Shown here piece after piece: positions 16,868-25,323 of a DNA stretch of 64,000 nucleotides. Location of the stretch: assembly GCA_900549545.1 (NCBI GenBank), contig URPA01000001.1, forward strand, positions 124,001-188,000. The letters are read 5' to 3'. Origin of the DNA: an uncultured Eubacteriales bacterium (lineage in GTDB: Bacteria > Bacillota > Clostridia > Oscillospirales > Oscillospiraceae). A program made the position numbers and the translations under genes. The stretch's first letter is position 1; every line of letters begins with the position of its first letter. The notes beneath the pieces were generated by a model. That model saw only the letters and a program-made list of their open reading frames with translations. It did not search any database and was not told where the DNA came from.

Positions 16868-17935
16868 ATGAAACTCAAACGAATGATTGCAGTTATCCTT
16901 TGCATGCTGATGTGCGTCAGTCTCTTCGCCGCCTGCGGCAAAACTGAAGCACCCGCACCCGCGGAATCTCAGGCCCCTGATGTGGCAGATGCGCCCGATG
17001 CGTCTTCCGGCGAAACCGTGGAGCTGACCCTCGGACACATCTACTCCACCAACCACAACGAGGCGCTTGCGCTTCAGGAGCTGGCGGATAACCTCGCCAC
17101 CGCCTCTGACGGCCGCATCAAGCTCACGGTTTTCCCCTCCAGCCAGCTTGGCTCTGAGCGTGAGATGGCTGAAATGGTCTCCCTCGGAACACTGGATATG
17201 GGTCTGTCTGATGGCCCGACCTGGGCAAACACCTTGAGCATTCCCGAGATGGCAGTGTTTGGCCTGCCCTTCCTCTACAACGGCATTGACGGTGAGGCTG
17301 CCTGCTTTGACACCATTATTGAAGCTGCTTCCGGTTTTATGGAGGGCAGCGGTGTTAAGCCCCTTTTCTGCACCACCGCTTCCATCCGCGGCGCAATGAT
17401 GGCGACAAAGCCCATCACCAGCCTGAGCGATGTTTCCGGCATTAAGATGCGTGTCCCCGAGATTACCATGTATGTTGACACCTGGAAGAACCTTGGCGCA
17501 AATGCCACCACCACTTCCTGGTCCGAAGCCTACACGTCCATCTCCTCCGGTGTTGTTGACGGCTGCGAGGCTGATCCCTCCACGCTGGTTGACGCAAACC
17601 TTCAAGAGGTCACCAAGTATTACTCTCAGACTAACCACATGGGTACAATCCACATCATCTCCATAAATCAGGCCAAGTGGGATTCTATTCCCGCCGATTT
17701 GCAGCAGATTATTCTTGATGAGAGCGCGAAGGTGTCTATGAATCAGGTTGAGAGCCGCAAGGTAGCCGACGGTGAGGCCATCCAGAAAATGGTCGACGCC
17801 GGTGTTGAGGTCAACGAGGTTTCCGCGGAAGAGCGCGCAAAGATGATTGAAGCCGAGCAGCCCCTGTATGACCAGTACATCAATGATTATAACCTTGGCG
17901 ATCTTATTGCCGAGCTCCAGAGACTGGGTGCCTGA
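16868..17935 (+). CDS. dctP: TRAP transporter solute-binding lipoprotein (DctP family)
   Basis: A 355-residue extracytoplasmic binding protein. The N-terminus has a basic start, a hydrophobic core and the lipobox LFAAC, so it should be lipid-anchored outside the membrane. The mature part has the DctP hallmarks: GHIYSTNH near the start, an LGSEREMAE region, and a conserved basic ligand-contact segment around SDVSGIKMRVPE. TRAP systems import carboxylates or related small acids, and some polyols, with Na+. It has a strong GGAGG site and is the first gene of the transporter block. The ligand is unknown. Confidence 0.92.
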   Translation: MKLKRMIAVILCMLMCVSLFAACGKTEAPAPAESQAPDVADAPDASSGETVELTLGHIYSTNHNEALALQELADNLATASDGRIKLTVFPSSQLGSEREMAEMVSLGTLDMGLSDGPTWANTLSIPEMAVFGLPFLYNGIDGEAACFDTIIEAASGFMEGSGVKPLFCTTASIRGAMMATKPITSLSDVSGIKMRVPEITMYVDTWKNLGANATTTSWSEAYTSISSGVVDGCEADPSTLVDANLQEVTKYYSQTNHMGTIHIISINQAKWDSIPADLQQIILDESAKVSMNQVESRKVADGEAIQKMVDAGVEVNEVSAEERAKMIEAEQPLYDQYINDYNLGDLIAELQRLGA

Positions 17936-17972
17936 GTCAATTTAGTAAAGCTTATCATTTACTTTTAAAACA

Positions 17973-18004
17973 GCGCCGGTATGGGCCTTGACCCGTACCG
18001 GCGC
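17973..18004 (+). promoter_or_regulatory. Intercistronic stem-loop between dctP and dctQ
   Basis: A 13-bp GC-rich hairpin (GCGCCGGT arm, one G-T pair, 6-base loop) without a T-run. It probably protects or partly terminates the upstream message, giving more binding protein than permease. Confidence 0.55.
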
Positions 18005-18024
18005 ACCAGGAAAGCGAGGCCAAA

Positions 18025-18573
18025 ATGCGACAATTCTATAAAATAGACAAAATAATTGATAAAATACAAGAATTTGTCTGTTTCCTGCTGTTCTTTGGCA
18101 TGGTCGCTGTGGGCGGCGTGAGCGTATTCTCCAGATTTGTTCTCAACCTTTCCATAACATGGGCGGAGGAGGCAATAAGGTTTTTGTGCATATGGCTGAC
18201 CTTTATTGGAGCGGCGCTGACTGTAAGGAAAGACGGCCATGTATCCATTGATATCTTTATCTCCCTGATAAAGAACAATAAGCTCAGAGCGATTTATTAT
18301 TGCGTTTCCCGCGTTATAGGAATCATTTTCCTCATTGTTATTTTCCCCGCGTCTGTAACTTTAGTGCAGAAGACAGGCAATTCAATGGCGGCTGCCATTA
18401 AAATCAGCTGGAAATGGATATATCTTGCGGTTCCGGTCGGGATAATCAACATGCTGTGGGCATATATAACCGCTTTGCCCAAATACACGAAAAAGCAGTA
18501 TTACGCGGCAGAAGAAACCATACTTGACGCAATTAAAGAGGACAAACAAGAGGAAGGAGAAAAGACGAAATGA
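18025..18573 (+). CDS. dctQ: TRAP transporter small permease subunit (DctQ)
   Basis: A 182-residue membrane protein with four transmembrane segments and the conserved SRFVLNLSITWAEEAIRFLCIW region of DctQ proteins (about residues 37-58). The last 30 residues are charged and cytoplasmic, a little longer than usual. It forms the permease with DctM, whose gene it overlaps by 4 bases. Confidence 0.9.
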   Translation: MRQFYKIDKIIDKIQEFVCFLLFFGMVAVGGVSVFSRFVLNLSITWAEEAIRFLCIWLTFIGAALTVRKDGHVSIDIFISLIKNNKLRAIYYCVSRVIGIIFLIVIFPASVTLVQKTGNSMAAAIKISWKWIYLAVPVGIINMLWAYITALPKYTKKQYYAAEETILDAIKEDKQEEGEKTK

Positions 18574-19850
18574 TACAGATTGCAGTTTTGTTTTTGCTCC
18601 TGTTTATGTGCCTTGGCGTTCCGGTTGCCTTTGCGATAGGCTTTTCCGGTGTGCTGGCGCTGCTTTTAGGCAGTAATATACCATTGTTCACAGCCGTTCA
18701 GATGATGGTAAAGGGTATAAATTCGTGGTCGCTTATGGCCTGCCCGCTGTTTATTCTCGCAGGCGGCATCATGGGAGAGGCAAAGCTTTCCGACAGAATA
18801 GTCAGCTTCTGCGGCGAGCTAGTTTCCTGGATGCGCGGCGGAATCGGCTGCGTCTGTGTTATCGCAAACATGATTTTCGCGGCATTGACCGGCTCCGGCG
18901 CGGCATCAATAAGCGCTATCGGCGGCCTTGTCACTCCTGAGCTTAAAAAGGCCGGATACAAGCCGGGCTTCATAGCCGCTCTTATTGCCGGTGCGGGCGC
19001 CCTCGGGCCGATAATTCCGCCTAGCATGAATATGATAGTCTTTGGCTCAATAACCGGCGTTTCCACCGGCAAGCTCTTTGTCGGCGGGGTCATTCCCGGC
19101 ATAATCATCGGCGTTTTCCTCATCGGCATGACCGTGTACGCGGCCAAAAAATGGAATGTCGACGGCGGAACCGGTGATTTCAGTCTCAAGCGCCTGTGGG
19201 TCAGCTTCAAGAAAGCCATATGGGCGCTCATTACCCCCGCAATCATAATCGGCGGTATTCTTGGCGGCGTCTTTACGGCGACAGAGGCGGGAATCGTTGC
19301 CTGTATTTACGGCCTTATCTGCGGCCTGTTTATTTACAGGACCGTTAAGATTAAGGATCTTCCCAAAATGTTCCGCTCCGCTACTGAATCCACCTGCATG
19401 GTTATGATGATTATGGGAATTGCGGGCGTGTATTCATATATTTTTGCGGTAGAGAATGTTGGCGATTCTGTTGCGACATGGCTTCTCAGCATAACGACAA
19501 ACAAGTATGTTATCCAGCTTCTTATCCTCCTTGTTATGACGCTTGTCGGCATGTTTATGGAGACAGTTGCGGCAATGACGGTTTTGCTCCCCGTCCTTTA
19601 TCCGGTCGCCATGACCGTTGGAATAGACCCCATTGCATTTGGTGTGTGGTACAGTATTTCCACCGTTCTCGGCGGTCTTACTCCGCCTGTCGGCGTTTAC
19701 CTTTTCCAGTCCATGGGTATTGTGCCTGCAAAATTCAAGGAAGTTGTCCCGTATATGATTCCGGTTGCTCTGCTAGTAATTTTCTGCATGCTTCTTATCA
19801 TCTTTGTCCCAGGCATTGCCTCCTGGCTGCCTAACCTTGCAATGAAGTAA
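18570..19850 (+). CDS. dctM: TRAP transporter large permease subunit (DctM)
   Basis: A 426-residue membrane protein with about twelve helices, the ion- and solute-translocating subunit. Family motifs include the N-terminal CLGVPVAFAIGFSG, ALTGSGAASISAIGGLVTPELKKAGY, and GPIIPPSMNMIVFG. Length is typical. The ATGA overlap with dctQ indicates coupled translation. Confidence 0.95.
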   Translation: MIQIAVLFLLLFMCLGVPVAFAIGFSGVLALLLGSNIPLFTAVQMMVKGINSWSLMACPLFILAGGIMGEAKLSDRIVSFCGELVSWMRGGIGCVCVIANMIFAALTGSGAASISAIGGLVTPELKKAGYKPGFIAALIAGAGALGPIIPPSMNMIVFGSITGVSTGKLFVGGVIPGIIIGVFLIGMTVYAAKKWNVDGGTGDFSLKRLWVSFKKAIWALITPAIIIGGILGGVFTATEAGIVACIYGLICGLFIYRTVKIKDLPKMFRSATESTCMVMMIMGIAGVYSYIFAVENVGDSVATWLLSITTNKYVIQLLILLVMTLVGMFMETVAAMTVLLPVLYPVAMTVGIDPIAFGVWYSISTVLGGLTPPVGVYLFQSMGIVPAKFKEVVPYMIPVALLVIFCMLLIIFVPGIASWLPNLAMK

Positions 19851-19866
19851 AGACTGGAGAGAAAAA

Positions 19867-20982
19867 ATGAAGGGAACATTTTCAAGGGCGTTTGGCTGCC
19901 CGATGAGATACATCCAGGGACCGGGAGAATTAAAAAACATCCCGGCCTATATAGAAGGCCTCGGTTCGTCTGCGTATTTCCTGATCGACGGCTTTATCTA
20001 TGACTCAATGCTAAAGCAGCTTGAGGAGATTTTTGCCGGCTCTGATATTGTCTATCACACAGCTCGCTTCGGCGGAGAGAGCTGCCAGAGCGAAGTTGAC
20101 AGGGCTGTGGAGGAGATAGTAAAATACGGCTCAGACCTCATAGTGGGCCTCGGCGGCGGAAAGACTATTGACACGACAAAGCTTATCTCAGATAAGCTTG
20201 ACATTGGCAGAATAATAGTTCCGTCCGCGGCATCAACCGATGCCCCTACTGCGGGGCTTGCGGGCCTGTACACTCCAGAGGGCGTGCAGATAACGGCCAT
20301 AAAAACCAAACGCAATTCAGAACTGGTTCTGGTTGACAGTCAGGTCGTTGTGAATGCCCCGGCGAGGCTTTTTGCTGCCGGTATGGGAGATGCCATGGCC
20401 ACGTGGCTTGAAGCAAAGGCCAATTATGCCTCCTGCACGCCAAATTACATCGGCGCTGGCTTCAGACCCACAAAAGCCGCTATGGCTATTGCAAAAGAGT
20501 GCAACCGCATTCTCCTTGAAGACGGGCGCAACGCGCTCGCGGCCGTGAAGAAAAACCTTGTGACTGAAGAAGTGGAAAATGTCATTGAGGCAAACACGCT
20601 TCTTTCCGGGCTGGGCTTTGAAAATACAGGCTGCGCGGCGGCGCACGGTATTCACGCGGGCCTGTCTGAAATTGCCAGCGCTCATGCCTTCCTGCATGGA
20701 GAGAAGGTGGCGTTCAGCATCGTATGTATGATGGTAATTGAGAACACTCCCGCCGAGGAGATGGACGAGACAATAAGATTCCTTGTGGATGTTGACCTGC
20801 CTGTAACGCTCGGTCAGCTTAACATTGAGGCAACAAAGGAAAATCTTGACCTTATTGTGGACCATACCGTAAATCGCAATAACCTTGTCCACCATGAGCC
20901 GCATATTATAAACGAGGATATTGTGCGAAACGCGATTCTGGCCGCTGACGAAATTGGCAGAACATATTTGAACAACAGATAA
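19867..20982 (+). CDS. gldA: Glycerol dehydrogenase-like iron/zinc alcohol dehydrogenase
   Basis: A 371-residue NAD-dependent dehydrogenase of the GldA group. The NAD-binding GLGGGKTIDTTKL is near residues 96-108. The substrate region VPSAASTDAPTAGLAGLYTPEG is typical of glycerol dehydrogenases. Metal ligands are visible as the Asp in GMGDAMATW, His in AAHGIHAGL and His in FLHGEKVAF. It likely oxidises glycerol or a similar polyol to a keto sugar such as dihydroxyacetone, which a kinase could phosphorylate. It is the last clear member of the catabolic operon, 16 bases after dctM. Confidence 0.88.
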   Translation: MKGTFSRAFGCPMRYIQGPGELKNIPAYIEGLGSSAYFLIDGFIYDSMLKQLEEIFAGSDIVYHTARFGGESCQSEVDRAVEEIVKYGSDLIVGLGGGKTIDTTKLISDKLDIGRIIVPSAASTDAPTAGLAGLYTPEGVQITAIKTKRNSELVLVDSQVVVNAPARLFAAGMGDAMATWLEAKANYASCTPNYIGAGFRPTKAAMAIAKECNRILLEDGRNALAAVKKNLVTEEVENVIEANTLLSGLGFENTGCAAAHGIHAGLSEIASAHAFLHGEKVAFSIVCMMVIENTPAEEMDETIRFLVDVDLPVTLGQLNIEATKENLDLIVDHTVNRNNLVHHEPHIINEDIVRNAILAADEIGRTYLNNR

Positions 20983-21016
20983 TAAGGGCCTTGTATGCGT
21001 GGAAAGAGAGCTTTTC

Positions 21017-21958
21017 ATGAAATTCACGGAAATTAAAAACACTTTCAGAGAGAAAACCGACCCCAGAAAAAAATACTCTCAGATGCGAAGAGTGTGTATT
21101 GCTGGTATCCTTCTGCTGGGTTTTTATGCGACGACTAACTTTCCCGCGTATTATGACGCGGGGCTCAACACCGGAAACTGCCTGATGATGGGCTCCGTCA
21201 TGCTCTCCGCAATAGTGCTTTTCTATCTTGAGAGGAGTTACAGCTCAAAAGAAGGAGCCAGACCTCACGACTGGAACACATCTGGCGGAAGCATGCACGC
21301 GTTTTCCTTTGCCCGCTGCTTTTGCCCGGACTGTGGCGCAAGGCTCAGCCTGGCTGCTCAGAAGAAGGGTGGGGGACTCGTGTTTTATGTCCCAGGTAAA
21401 GCTCCAGAGGAAAATGTGAAGTTCAGCTGTCCGCACTGCCGCAGGCAGTATGATGAGGACAAAATAGCGCGCGACTATAATGCACCGTCAAGGCTAAAAA
21501 GTGCTGAGGCTGCCGGAATGCTTGAAGATATAAAGTATGCACGCAAATTTAAGCTCAGCGCTGAGTTTACACGGCACTATATGCTTGTCGCACTGGTGCT
21601 GCTTCTTGTTGAGATTTCCTGCGTCTATTTTGCAAGGCTGCGGCCGGTGAATCTGTTGCTGCCCCTGTTTGTCGGATATTTCCTGTTTGTTGCCCTTATT
21701 AATCTGTACACAGCAATTGTATCAAGATACTCAGTCGCGGATAAAGGCGTTTTGCATCGCACGGCCTGGGGTTACAGGCTGTATGAGTTTTCCGATAAAA
21801 GCTCACTTGTCAGATGCAGCGGGGAAGGCGAAACATCATCCTGGGCGCTGCTCACCGGCTCTGATAATCTCCTGATTTCACCCATAATAGCGGACTGGAA
21901 AGAACTGCTAAAGGAAATTCAGGATAAATCCAAAGGCAAGATTGTATTTTATGAATAA
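21017..21958 (+). CDS. Unknown membrane protein with a zinc-ribbon-like domain
   Basis: I do not recognise a family. It is 313 residues long with two hydrophobic segments near residues 24-42 and 53-72, a cytoplasmic part carrying two CxxC knuckles (CPDCG and CPHCR, about 40 residues apart, near 100-140) that look like a zinc ribbon, two more membrane segments near 183-205 and 213-236, and a C-terminal soluble domain of about 75 residues. The start at 21017 follows a GGAAAGAGAG site; a GTG at 20999 is possible. It follows gldA by 34 bases and precedes a terminator, so it is probably the tail gene of the catabolic operon. Confidence 0.6.
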   Translation: MKFTEIKNTFREKTDPRKKYSQMRRVCIAGILLLGFYATTNFPAYYDAGLNTGNCLMMGSVMLSAIVLFYLERSYSSKEGARPHDWNTSGGSMHAFSFARCFCPDCGARLSLAAQKKGGGLVFYVPGKAPEENVKFSCPHCRRQYDEDKIARDYNAPSRLKSAEAAGMLEDIKYARKFKLSAEFTRHYMLVALVLLLVEISCVYFARLRPVNLLLPLFVGYFLFVALINLYTAIVSRYSVADKGVLHRTAWGYRLYEFSDKSSLVRCSGEGETSSWALLTGSDNLLISPIIADWKELLKEIQDKSKGKIVFYE

Positions 21959-21969
21959 GCATATGACGA

Positions 21970-22005
21970 ACCCCTCTGCACAGTAAAATCACAATGCAGA
22001 GGGGT
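21970..22005 (+). terminator. Terminator of the catabolic cluster
   Basis: An 11-bp perfect hairpin (ACCCCTCTGCA and its complement) with a 14-base loop, followed by ATTTTAAA. Confidence 0.75.
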
Positions 22006-22059
22006 ATTTTAAATTAATATCATTTTAAAATTGGATTATTCAAATTCAGCGCGATATGC

Positions 22060-22845
22060 TCAGCCGAAAACCTCCGCTGCGGCGACGATTTTAAGTAAAT
22101 CCTCCTCAACCTTGTCCCGTCCATATGCGTCAAGGAAGCGCTCACAGTACTTTTTCGTTTTCAGGTTAAACCAGAGCGTCCAAGTGCCCCAGAAAATATC
22201 AATATGCCTGTCACCAACGCCGCCGCTGCCAAGGTCGATAAACCCTGATAATTCCCAGTTGTCAAGAATAATATTCGGCAGGCAATAATCCCCGTGAAGC
22301 AGCACCTTGCTTTGAAGGGCTGCCTTTCCGGCGCTCAGCACATAATGGGCTTCTTCTGCCGAGCGATAGCCGAAGCTGTCCGGGAACAGGGATTTATCGT
22401 AATTTCCAGTTCGGTAATTTCTTTCGGCAGTATCAAGGTATTCTGCTGTTCTGTCTATAATCGGGCAGCCGGCATAATCCGTTTCATGCAGCTTTCTCAG
22501 CTCATGTGCAAGGGTATCACACAGGCGCTCAGGGTTTAAAAGGTACTCTTCATACAAACAGTCCTCGCCGGGAACGGCGCTTGTCAAAAGCCAATCGCTG
22601 TCAGCAGAGATGTATTCAAGCACATCCGCGCCGATGCCCTTGGAATGAAAATATCGCGTCATTTTCTCTTCCTTTTGGAGAGCTCCCTTGGCTGAACGCT
22701 TCAAATAGCACCCGTTATCCTTGTCAATGAAATATACTCTCGCCTCAGGCGAACAGGAACTGTCATATATATTTGCGCCAGCCATAAAATGACGAATGGC
22801 TTGCGGCATTCCATCCGGGATTTGCTTCAACAATGTTTTCTTCAT
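22060..22845 (-). CDS. Aminoglycoside phosphotransferase (APH)-family kinase
   Basis: A 261-residue protein-kinase-like small-molecule phosphotransferase. The catalytic loop is HGDYCLPNIIL (Asp and Asn of the Brenner motif) and the metal-binding Asp is in GFIDLGSGG. Length and layout resemble APH(3') enzymes, including GDRHIDIFWG after the metal motif. Drug resistance cannot be assumed, because clostridial chromosomes carry many such kinases with other substrates. It overlaps the preceding methyltransferase gene by 4 bases (ATGA), which points to a resident gene rather than a resistance cassette. Confidence 0.8.
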   Translation of the reverse strand: MKKTLLKQIPDGMPQAIRHFMAGANIYDSSCSPEARVYFIDKDNGCYLKRSAKGALQKEEKMTRYFHSKGIGADVLEYISADSDWLLTSAVPGEDCLYEEYLLNPERLCDTLAHELRKLHETDYAGCPIIDRTAEYLDTAERNYRTGNYDKSLFPDSFGYRSAEEAHYVLSAGKAALQSKVLLHGDYCLPNIILDNWELSGFIDLGSGGVGDRHIDIFWGTWTLWFNLKTKKYCERFLDAYGRDKVEEDLLKIVAAAEVFG

Positions 22846-24212
22846 TTTATCTCAGTTTTGCGGCAGAGCAGTGCCACACTTTCAACATGGCAGGTTCTTG
22901 GGAACATATCAACAGCGGTGGCGGCGGTGAGGGTGTAGCCGTGGGCTTCAAAGCGGGCTATATCGCGCGCGAGAGTGGCGGGATTACAGGAGACATAGAC
23001 AACTCGCGGCGGCTGCATGGAGGCAACGGCGGCGACAGCTTCCTCACTCATGCCCTTGCGGGGCGGGTCGACGACCACCACATCAGGCCGCGCGTTTTGC
23101 GCGGCGAGTGCGGCAGCGGCTTCTCCGGCGTCGGCGCAGATGAAGGAGGCGTTGTCTATGTTATTTCGCCTTGCGTTCTCCTTGGCGTTTTCAATGGCCT
23201 GCGGGACAAGCTCCGCGCCGATGACCGTCTTGAATTTCCGGGCAAGGCAGAGGCTTATCGTGCCCGCACCACAGTATAGGTCAAACGCTAATTCACTTTT
23301 ACCGCCGCTGGCGTACTCAAGCGCCCGCTCATAAAGACGCTGGGCCTGGGGAGGGTTGATCTGGAAAAAGGCCTGGGGCGCAATCTCAAACTCAGAAGAG
23401 CACAGCTCGTCCACAATATTGGGGCTGCCCCAGAGCGTGTGGAAATCTCCCGCGAGGACAGTGTTCCCGCGGGTCTTGTTTATGTTGAGCACAATGCCGC
23501 TGAGCTCCGGGCAGCGCTCACGCAGGAAATCAACAAGGCTCTCCGTCTTTGCGCCAAAGCCGCGCGCGGCGACAACGCAGGCAACAGCCTGCGCCCGGCT
23601 GCGGGACTGACGGCAGAAAACATGGCGCACTACTCCCTTGCCGGTAGCTTCGTCATAGGCGGGAATGGTGTTTTGAGCCATGAACTCAGTTACCGCCTTT
23701 GCCGCGCGGCAGCTCAGATCGCTCTGAATAAGGCAGCTGTCCACCGCCACAAGGTCGTGGCTGCGGGGCTGAAAAAAGCCGTAACGCGGTGCTCCATCAA
23801 TATCAGCAACGGAGAATATTGCCTTGTTGCGGTAGTGCAGCGGCTCGTCACAGCCAAGGATCTCCTTCGCTTCCAGCGTCTGGCCGCCGATGTGTTTCAG
23901 GGCAGAATTTACTCTGTCAAGCTTAAAGCGGAGCTCCTCTGAATAGCTCATGTGCCATGTGTCACAGCCGCCGCAGCGCCCAAAATAGGAGCAGGCAGGC
24001 TCAAGCCGGGCAGGGGAGGCCTCTATTAGCCTCTCAAGCCGGCCATAAACTGCCGATGCAGTGACCTTGACAATGCGAATCTCCGCTCGTTCACCGCGAA
24101 GTGCCTTGGGGACGAAAACCGCCCGCTCGCCCACATGGCATACGCCCAGCGCCTCGGAGGTGTAACCGTCAAATTTCACGGTATAAATTTGATTTTTTCT
24201 TAAATTATCCAT
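22842..24212 (-). CDS. rlmD: 23S rRNA (uracil-5-)-methyltransferase, RlmD/RlmCD type
   Basis: A 456-residue SAM-dependent RNA m5U methyltransferase. The N-terminus has a TRAM-like beta domain. A Cys cluster (CSYFGRCGGCDTW plus a later Cys) fits the 4Fe-4S centre of the RumA group. The SAM site reads DLYCGAGTISL, followed by DPPRKGM and the catalytic-Cys motif VYVSCNPATLARD near the end. The ATG at 24212 is preferred, as it begins the conserved KNQIYTVKFDGY region; a TTG at 24248 would add 12 residues. In Firmicutes one such enzyme often handles two 23S sites. Confidence 0.9.
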   Translation of the reverse strand: MDNLRKNQIYTVKFDGYTSEALGVCHVGERAVFVPKALRGERAEIRIVKVTASAVYGRLERLIEASPARLEPACSYFGRCGGCDTWHMSYSEELRFKLDRVNSALKHIGGQTLEAKEILGCDEPLHYRNKAIFSVADIDGAPRYGFFQPRSHDLVAVDSCLIQSDLSCRAAKAVTEFMAQNTIPAYDEATGKGVVRHVFCRQSRSRAQAVACVVAARGFGAKTESLVDFLRERCPELSGIVLNINKTRGNTVLAGDFHTLWGSPNIVDELCSSEFEIAPQAFFQINPPQAQRLYERALEYASGGKSELAFDLYCGAGTISLCLARKFKTVIGAELVPQAIENAKENARRNNIDNASFICADAGEAAAALAAQNARPDVVVVDPPRKGMSEEAVAAVASMQPPRVVYVSCNPATLARDIARFEAHGYTLTAATAVDMFPRTCHVESVALLCRKTEIK

Positions 24213-24321
24213 GTTTTGAATAATATCACATGTGTTATTTCCCCGCAATAGTTAAATAAGCACAGTATATTATCCGGCGATAATCAAATAATAATCCTGC
24301 TCGAATATAAGGAGGATGATT

Positions 24322-24657
24322 ATGAAAAAAATATTTTTCAGCATTTTGACTCTCGCGCTGTCCTGCGCGCTGCTCTGCGCCTGTGGCAACATGGACGCCG
24401 ACAGGCCCGTCGGCACTGACACGCCCCTTGTCACCGCGAGCCCCGACCCGAGGGACGATGTGCCCATGCCCGATAACTCCGTCGGAACTGACGGCAATGT
24501 GAATGACAAAGACGGCATCATTGACGACGATGACAGCTCCGGCGGTCTGGACGATGAAATCGACCTGCCCGGCACGAGCGGCATAACCGATAACAACACC
24601 GCGACAGGTAATACCGCCGTGACAAGCCCCATCCCCACAGCGACCGCCAAGCCCTGA
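24322..24657 (+). CDS. Small acidic lipoprotein of unknown function
   Basis: A 111-residue predicted lipoprotein. The N-terminus has lysines, a hydrophobic core and a lipobox ending LLCAC near residue 20. The rest is low-complexity and rich in Asp, Gly, Thr, Ser and Pro, including a DDDDSS run near the middle, so it is probably an extended surface-exposed tail. The start at 24322 is set by GGAGG 6 bases upstream; an ATG at 24316 touches that site. It is a single gene with its own terminator and no recognisable family. Confidence 0.75.
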   Translation: MKKIFFSILTLALSCALLCACGNMDADRPVGTDTPLVTASPDPRDDVPMPDNSVGTDGNVNDKDGIIDDDDSSGGLDDEIDLPGTSGITDNNTATGNTAVTSPIPTATAKP

Positions 24658-24676
24658 CAGCGCAGGACAATGAGCT

Positions 24677-24712
24677 CAAACAGCCATGACATATTTACGT
24701 CATGGCTGTTTG
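24677..24712 (+). terminator. Terminator after the small lipoprotein gene
   Basis: A 14-bp perfect hairpin (CAAACAGCCATGAC and its complement) with an 8-base loop; the T-run is short (TTTG). Confidence 0.75.
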
Positions 24713-24780
24713 ATAAAATATGCTTGATTTTTGTATTTCATGGCAGTAAGATTAGAAAAAAGTCCGAAGGGAGACAGAAC

Positions 24781-25323
24781 ATGAGCTACATACCCACACC
24801 AGAACAGGCCGAGGAGCTTGTAAAGCGCTACAACAAGGAGCACTTTCACATTCAGCACGCTGAGACCGTTTCCAAGGTCATGGGCGAATTTGCCAAGGAG
24901 TACGATCCGGAGAATGTTGACTTCTGGCGCACCGTCGGCATGCTGCACGATATAGATTTTGAGCTTTACCCGGAGCAGCACTGCGTCAAAGCGGTGGAGA
25001 TGCTTAGAGAGCTTGATGTGGACGAGGATGTTATCCACGGTGTTGTTAGCCATGGCTATGGCCTGTGCAGTGATGTTGAGCCTGTAAAGTACATGGAGAA
25101 GGTGCTTTTTGCTACCGATGAGCTGACCGGGCTTATAGGCGCCGCCGCGCTGATGCGCCCCACCGGCATGGAAGGCATGGAGGTCAAGTCCATTAAGAAA
25201 AAGTTCAAGGATAAGAAGTTTGCCGCAGGCTGCTCCCGCGAAGTTATCAGTCAGGGCGCAGAGATGATGGGCATGGAACTTGGTGAGCTTATCGGCAAAA
25301 CCATTGCCGCTATGCAGGCCTGA
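24781..25323 (+). CDS. HD domain hydrolase
   Basis: A 180-residue HD-superfamily metal-dependent phosphohydrolase-like protein. The motifs are His in HIQHAETVSKV, the HD pair in GMLHDIDFE, and a later Asp in LFATDELTG. Members of this type are usually annotated as hydrolases without a defined substrate. The start at 24781 follows AAGGGAG; the frame stays open 111 bases upstream through the terminator hairpin of the previous gene, which rules out the longer form. Its stop overlaps the next gene (TGATG), so the two are translationally coupled. Confidence 0.82.
   Translation: MSYIPTPEQAEELVKRYNKEHFHIQHAETVSKVMGEFAKEYDPENVDFWRTVGMLHDIDFELYPEQHCVKAVEMLRELDVDEDVIHGVVSHGYGLCSDVEPVKYMEKVLFATDELTGLIGAAALMRPTGMEGMEVKSIKKKFKDKKFAAGCSREVISQGAEMMGMELGELIGKTIAAMQA

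Noticed and set aside
16784..17653. A 289-residue minus-strand frame opposite dctP
   Set aside because: DctP has a lipobox, a ribosome site and family segments; the opposite frame shows none.
22060..22845. Acquired antibiotic-resistance gene
   Set aside because: The APH-like kinase overlaps a housekeeping methyltransferase gene and has no mobile-element flanks, so resistance is not supported by context.
24670..24780. Upstream extension of the HD-domain gene
   Set aside because: It runs through the previous gene's terminator and has no family similarity; AAGGGAG precedes the ATG at 24781.
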